Origin: Geoglobus sp.
Lineage (GTDB): Archaea; Halobacteriota; Archaeoglobi; Archaeoglobales; Archaeoglobaceae
DNA: 5,038 nt
NCBI GenBank assembly: GCA_027019885.1
Contig: JALUWC010000572.1
Span: 1 to 5,038 of the forward strand
Direction of reading: 5' to 3'
Shown: in pieces, positions 4,153 through 5,038 of the stretch
Position numbering within the stretch: the stretch's first letter is position 1
Layout: each line of letters opens with the position of its first letter
Translations under genes and position numbers: made by a program
The notes under the pieces: generated by a model
Seen by the model: the letters and a program-made list of their open reading frames with translations, nothing else
What the model was told of the DNA's origin: nothing
Databases searched by the model: none

Positions 4153-5038
4153 TTCTCAACCCTCCTGAGCAGATCCTTCAAGCAGCGTTCAGGACATCTG
4201 AATGCTGTTCTTATTCTTCCGTCATTGCCAATATACAACGCTAATGGAGTTCCAGTTTCCGAGACACCCCAGTAAACCTCAGTCTCTTCAAGCCTTCCAA
4301 TGTACTTCCCAGCCCTCTTAACTTCTAAGACCTCAGAAATCTTAAATTTTTCCTGGGAAGCATGCCTTACCGCATGTTTAACTCCATTGTGCGTGAAGTT
4401 CTTGTAAAGAGTGTCGAAGGTTCTAATAATCTGGTCCTGCAACTTTATTCTGGTGATTCCGAGAAGCATCTTTGACTTCTTATTTCGCCTGAACTTCTCA
4501 GCCAGATCGGTGATCATCCTCTCTTTTGACCTCGTTTCCCTGAATGGGATAGATGCCACATAGCGTGCTCCTGCATCGAGGTAAATTTCATCTAAGGCTT
4601 TGGTTGCCCATTCCTTCTTTTCCTGCTCATAAACATAATCTGGCGTATCATACTTTGGATCATCAAAGAATGGAATGGGGCGACACCTGCAGTTTGGCTC
4701 GCCCATGACTTTCAATGCAAGCTGTTCCTCCTGACTTCCAACCTCGAAGACCTTGCCATGCAAAGCAAGGTGGTGAGGACGGGTTCTCTCATCTGCAACA
4801 GCAGTATATCTCCACTTTCTTATATTTCCTGCTTTGTATGCTTCAATGTGCCCCAGAGTGTATGCTTTTTTCGTTGCAGTCCTTGCAAGCATGTCTGCAT
4901 ATTTTTCTGTTGAGATGGTTATGTTGCGTTTGATCTTCTTTCTGACAAGCCTAAGTTTGCCGGATGGTGAGACTTTCACAACTTCACGATACCCCCCAGC
5001 ACGCTGGAATGTTATGCGGTTACCGAATGTTTTGAGTT
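4149..5038 (-). CDS. Mu gpF-like minor head protein with C-terminal BECR-like nuclease domain (5' partial)
   Basis: This is a minor head protein of the phage Mu gpF / SPP1 gp7 superfamily, a family that sits at or near the portal and takes part in head assembly. The frame stays open to the window edge, so the true start lies outside. The GTG at 4977-4979 is internal, because the 19 complete codons upstream of it in the window (to 5036) are open and look coding. Numbered from that GTG, the core at about 30-105 shows LARTATKKAY, DERTRPHHLALHGKVF and GEPNCRCRPIP. This is the Mu-type form, which lacks the CxxC of the gp7-type protein at 1639-2826. Residues 190-276 form a second domain with NFTH (194-197), EVLEVKRAGK (216-225) and a final GRIRTAF strand (254-260). 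That domain matches the end of the other head protein and resembles BECR toxin nucleases (inference). The stop overlaps the next gene by 4 nt (GTGA). The head-protein call is secure; the nuclease call is moderate. Confidence 0.82.
   Translation of the reverse strand, partial: LKTFGNRITFQRAGGYREVVKVSPSGKLRLVRKKIKRNITISTEKYADMLARTATKKAYTLGHIEAYKAGNIRKWRYTAVADERTRPHHLALHGKVFEVGSQEEQLALKVMGEPNCRCRPIPFFDDPKYDTPDYVYEQEKKEWATKALDEIYLDAGARYVASIPFRETRSKERMITDLAEKFRRNKKSKMLLGITRIKLQDQIIRTFDTLYKNFTHNGVKHAVRHASQEKFKISEVLEVKRAGKYIGRLEETEVYWGVSETGTPLALYIGNDGRIRTAFRCPERCLKDLLRRVEK
4161..4166 (-). promoter_or_regulatory. Strong Shine-Dalgarno site for the 90-aa gene
   Basis: AGGAGG on the minus strand, 8 nt before the GTG at 4152 and inside the end of the head-protein gene. 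It decides the GTG start and shows that the small gene is translated from the shared message. Confidence 0.8.

Noticed and set aside
3889..4275. A 128-codon plus-strand open frame opposite the small gene and the end of the Mu-type head gene
   Set aside because: Its translation has no recognisable motif and covers two minus-strand genes with clear homology to their counterparts in module 2.
4977..4979. GTG as the real start of the Mu-type head protein
   Set aside because: The frame stays open upstream to the window edge with plausible coding sequence, and the usual N-terminal part of the family would be missing. The gene is treated as 5' partial.
1..5038. tRNA, rRNA, CRISPR array, insertion sequence, integrase or attachment site
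   Set aside because: No tRNA-like cloverleaf, spaced repeats, transposase motifs or integrase were seen. Almost all of the window is accounted for by head genes.

Overview
The window is a stretch of tailed-virus (caudovirus-type) head genes. Every supportable gene lies on the minus strand, so transcription runs from position 5038 towards position 1. The host is most likely a thermophilic archaeon. Proteins are rich in Lys, Glu and Ile. Three ATG codons have a consensus-like TATA box centred 26-28 nt upstream and no Shine-Dalgarno sequence, which is the archaeal leaderless arrangement. The content would fit a provirus in something like the Archaeoglobales, but that assignment is inference and cannot be proved from sequence alone.

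In transcription order there are two similar head modules in a row. Module 1 (5038 to about 3480) has a partial Mu gpF-like minor head protein that enters from outside the window, a 90-aa protein overlapping it by 4 nt, and a truncated prohead-protease-like gene with its own TATA box. Module 2 (about 3515 to 161) has a portal protein lacking its N-terminal part, an SPP1 gp7-like minor head protein joined to it by an ATGA overlap, an 84-aa relative of the 90-aa protein, and a full prohead protease with an unassigned middle domain and a C-terminal scaffold-like coiled coil. A TATA box precedes the protease, and another lies inside it before the scaffold part. At the left edge a small CxxC protein begins and runs off the window.

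The modules meet at about 3470-3520, where a protease reading frame that has lost its catalytic Ser and Glu runs into a portal frame that has lost its start. This looks like a recombination or deletion scar between two heterologous head modules. It does not look like a recent duplication, because the two minor head proteins belong to different subtypes.

The most interesting signal is that both minor head proteins carry a related C-terminal domain (shared NFTH motif, xVLxVKRxGK-like motif, final strand) resembling BECR-fold toxin nucleases. Each is followed at once, with a 4-11 nt overlap, by a small protein whose second half resembles an AbrB/MazE-type antitoxin domain. I propose a virion-borne toxin plus immunity pair, present twice. 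Further points are a nested, separately promoted scaffold protein and a possible +1 frameshift extension of the protease-scaffold.
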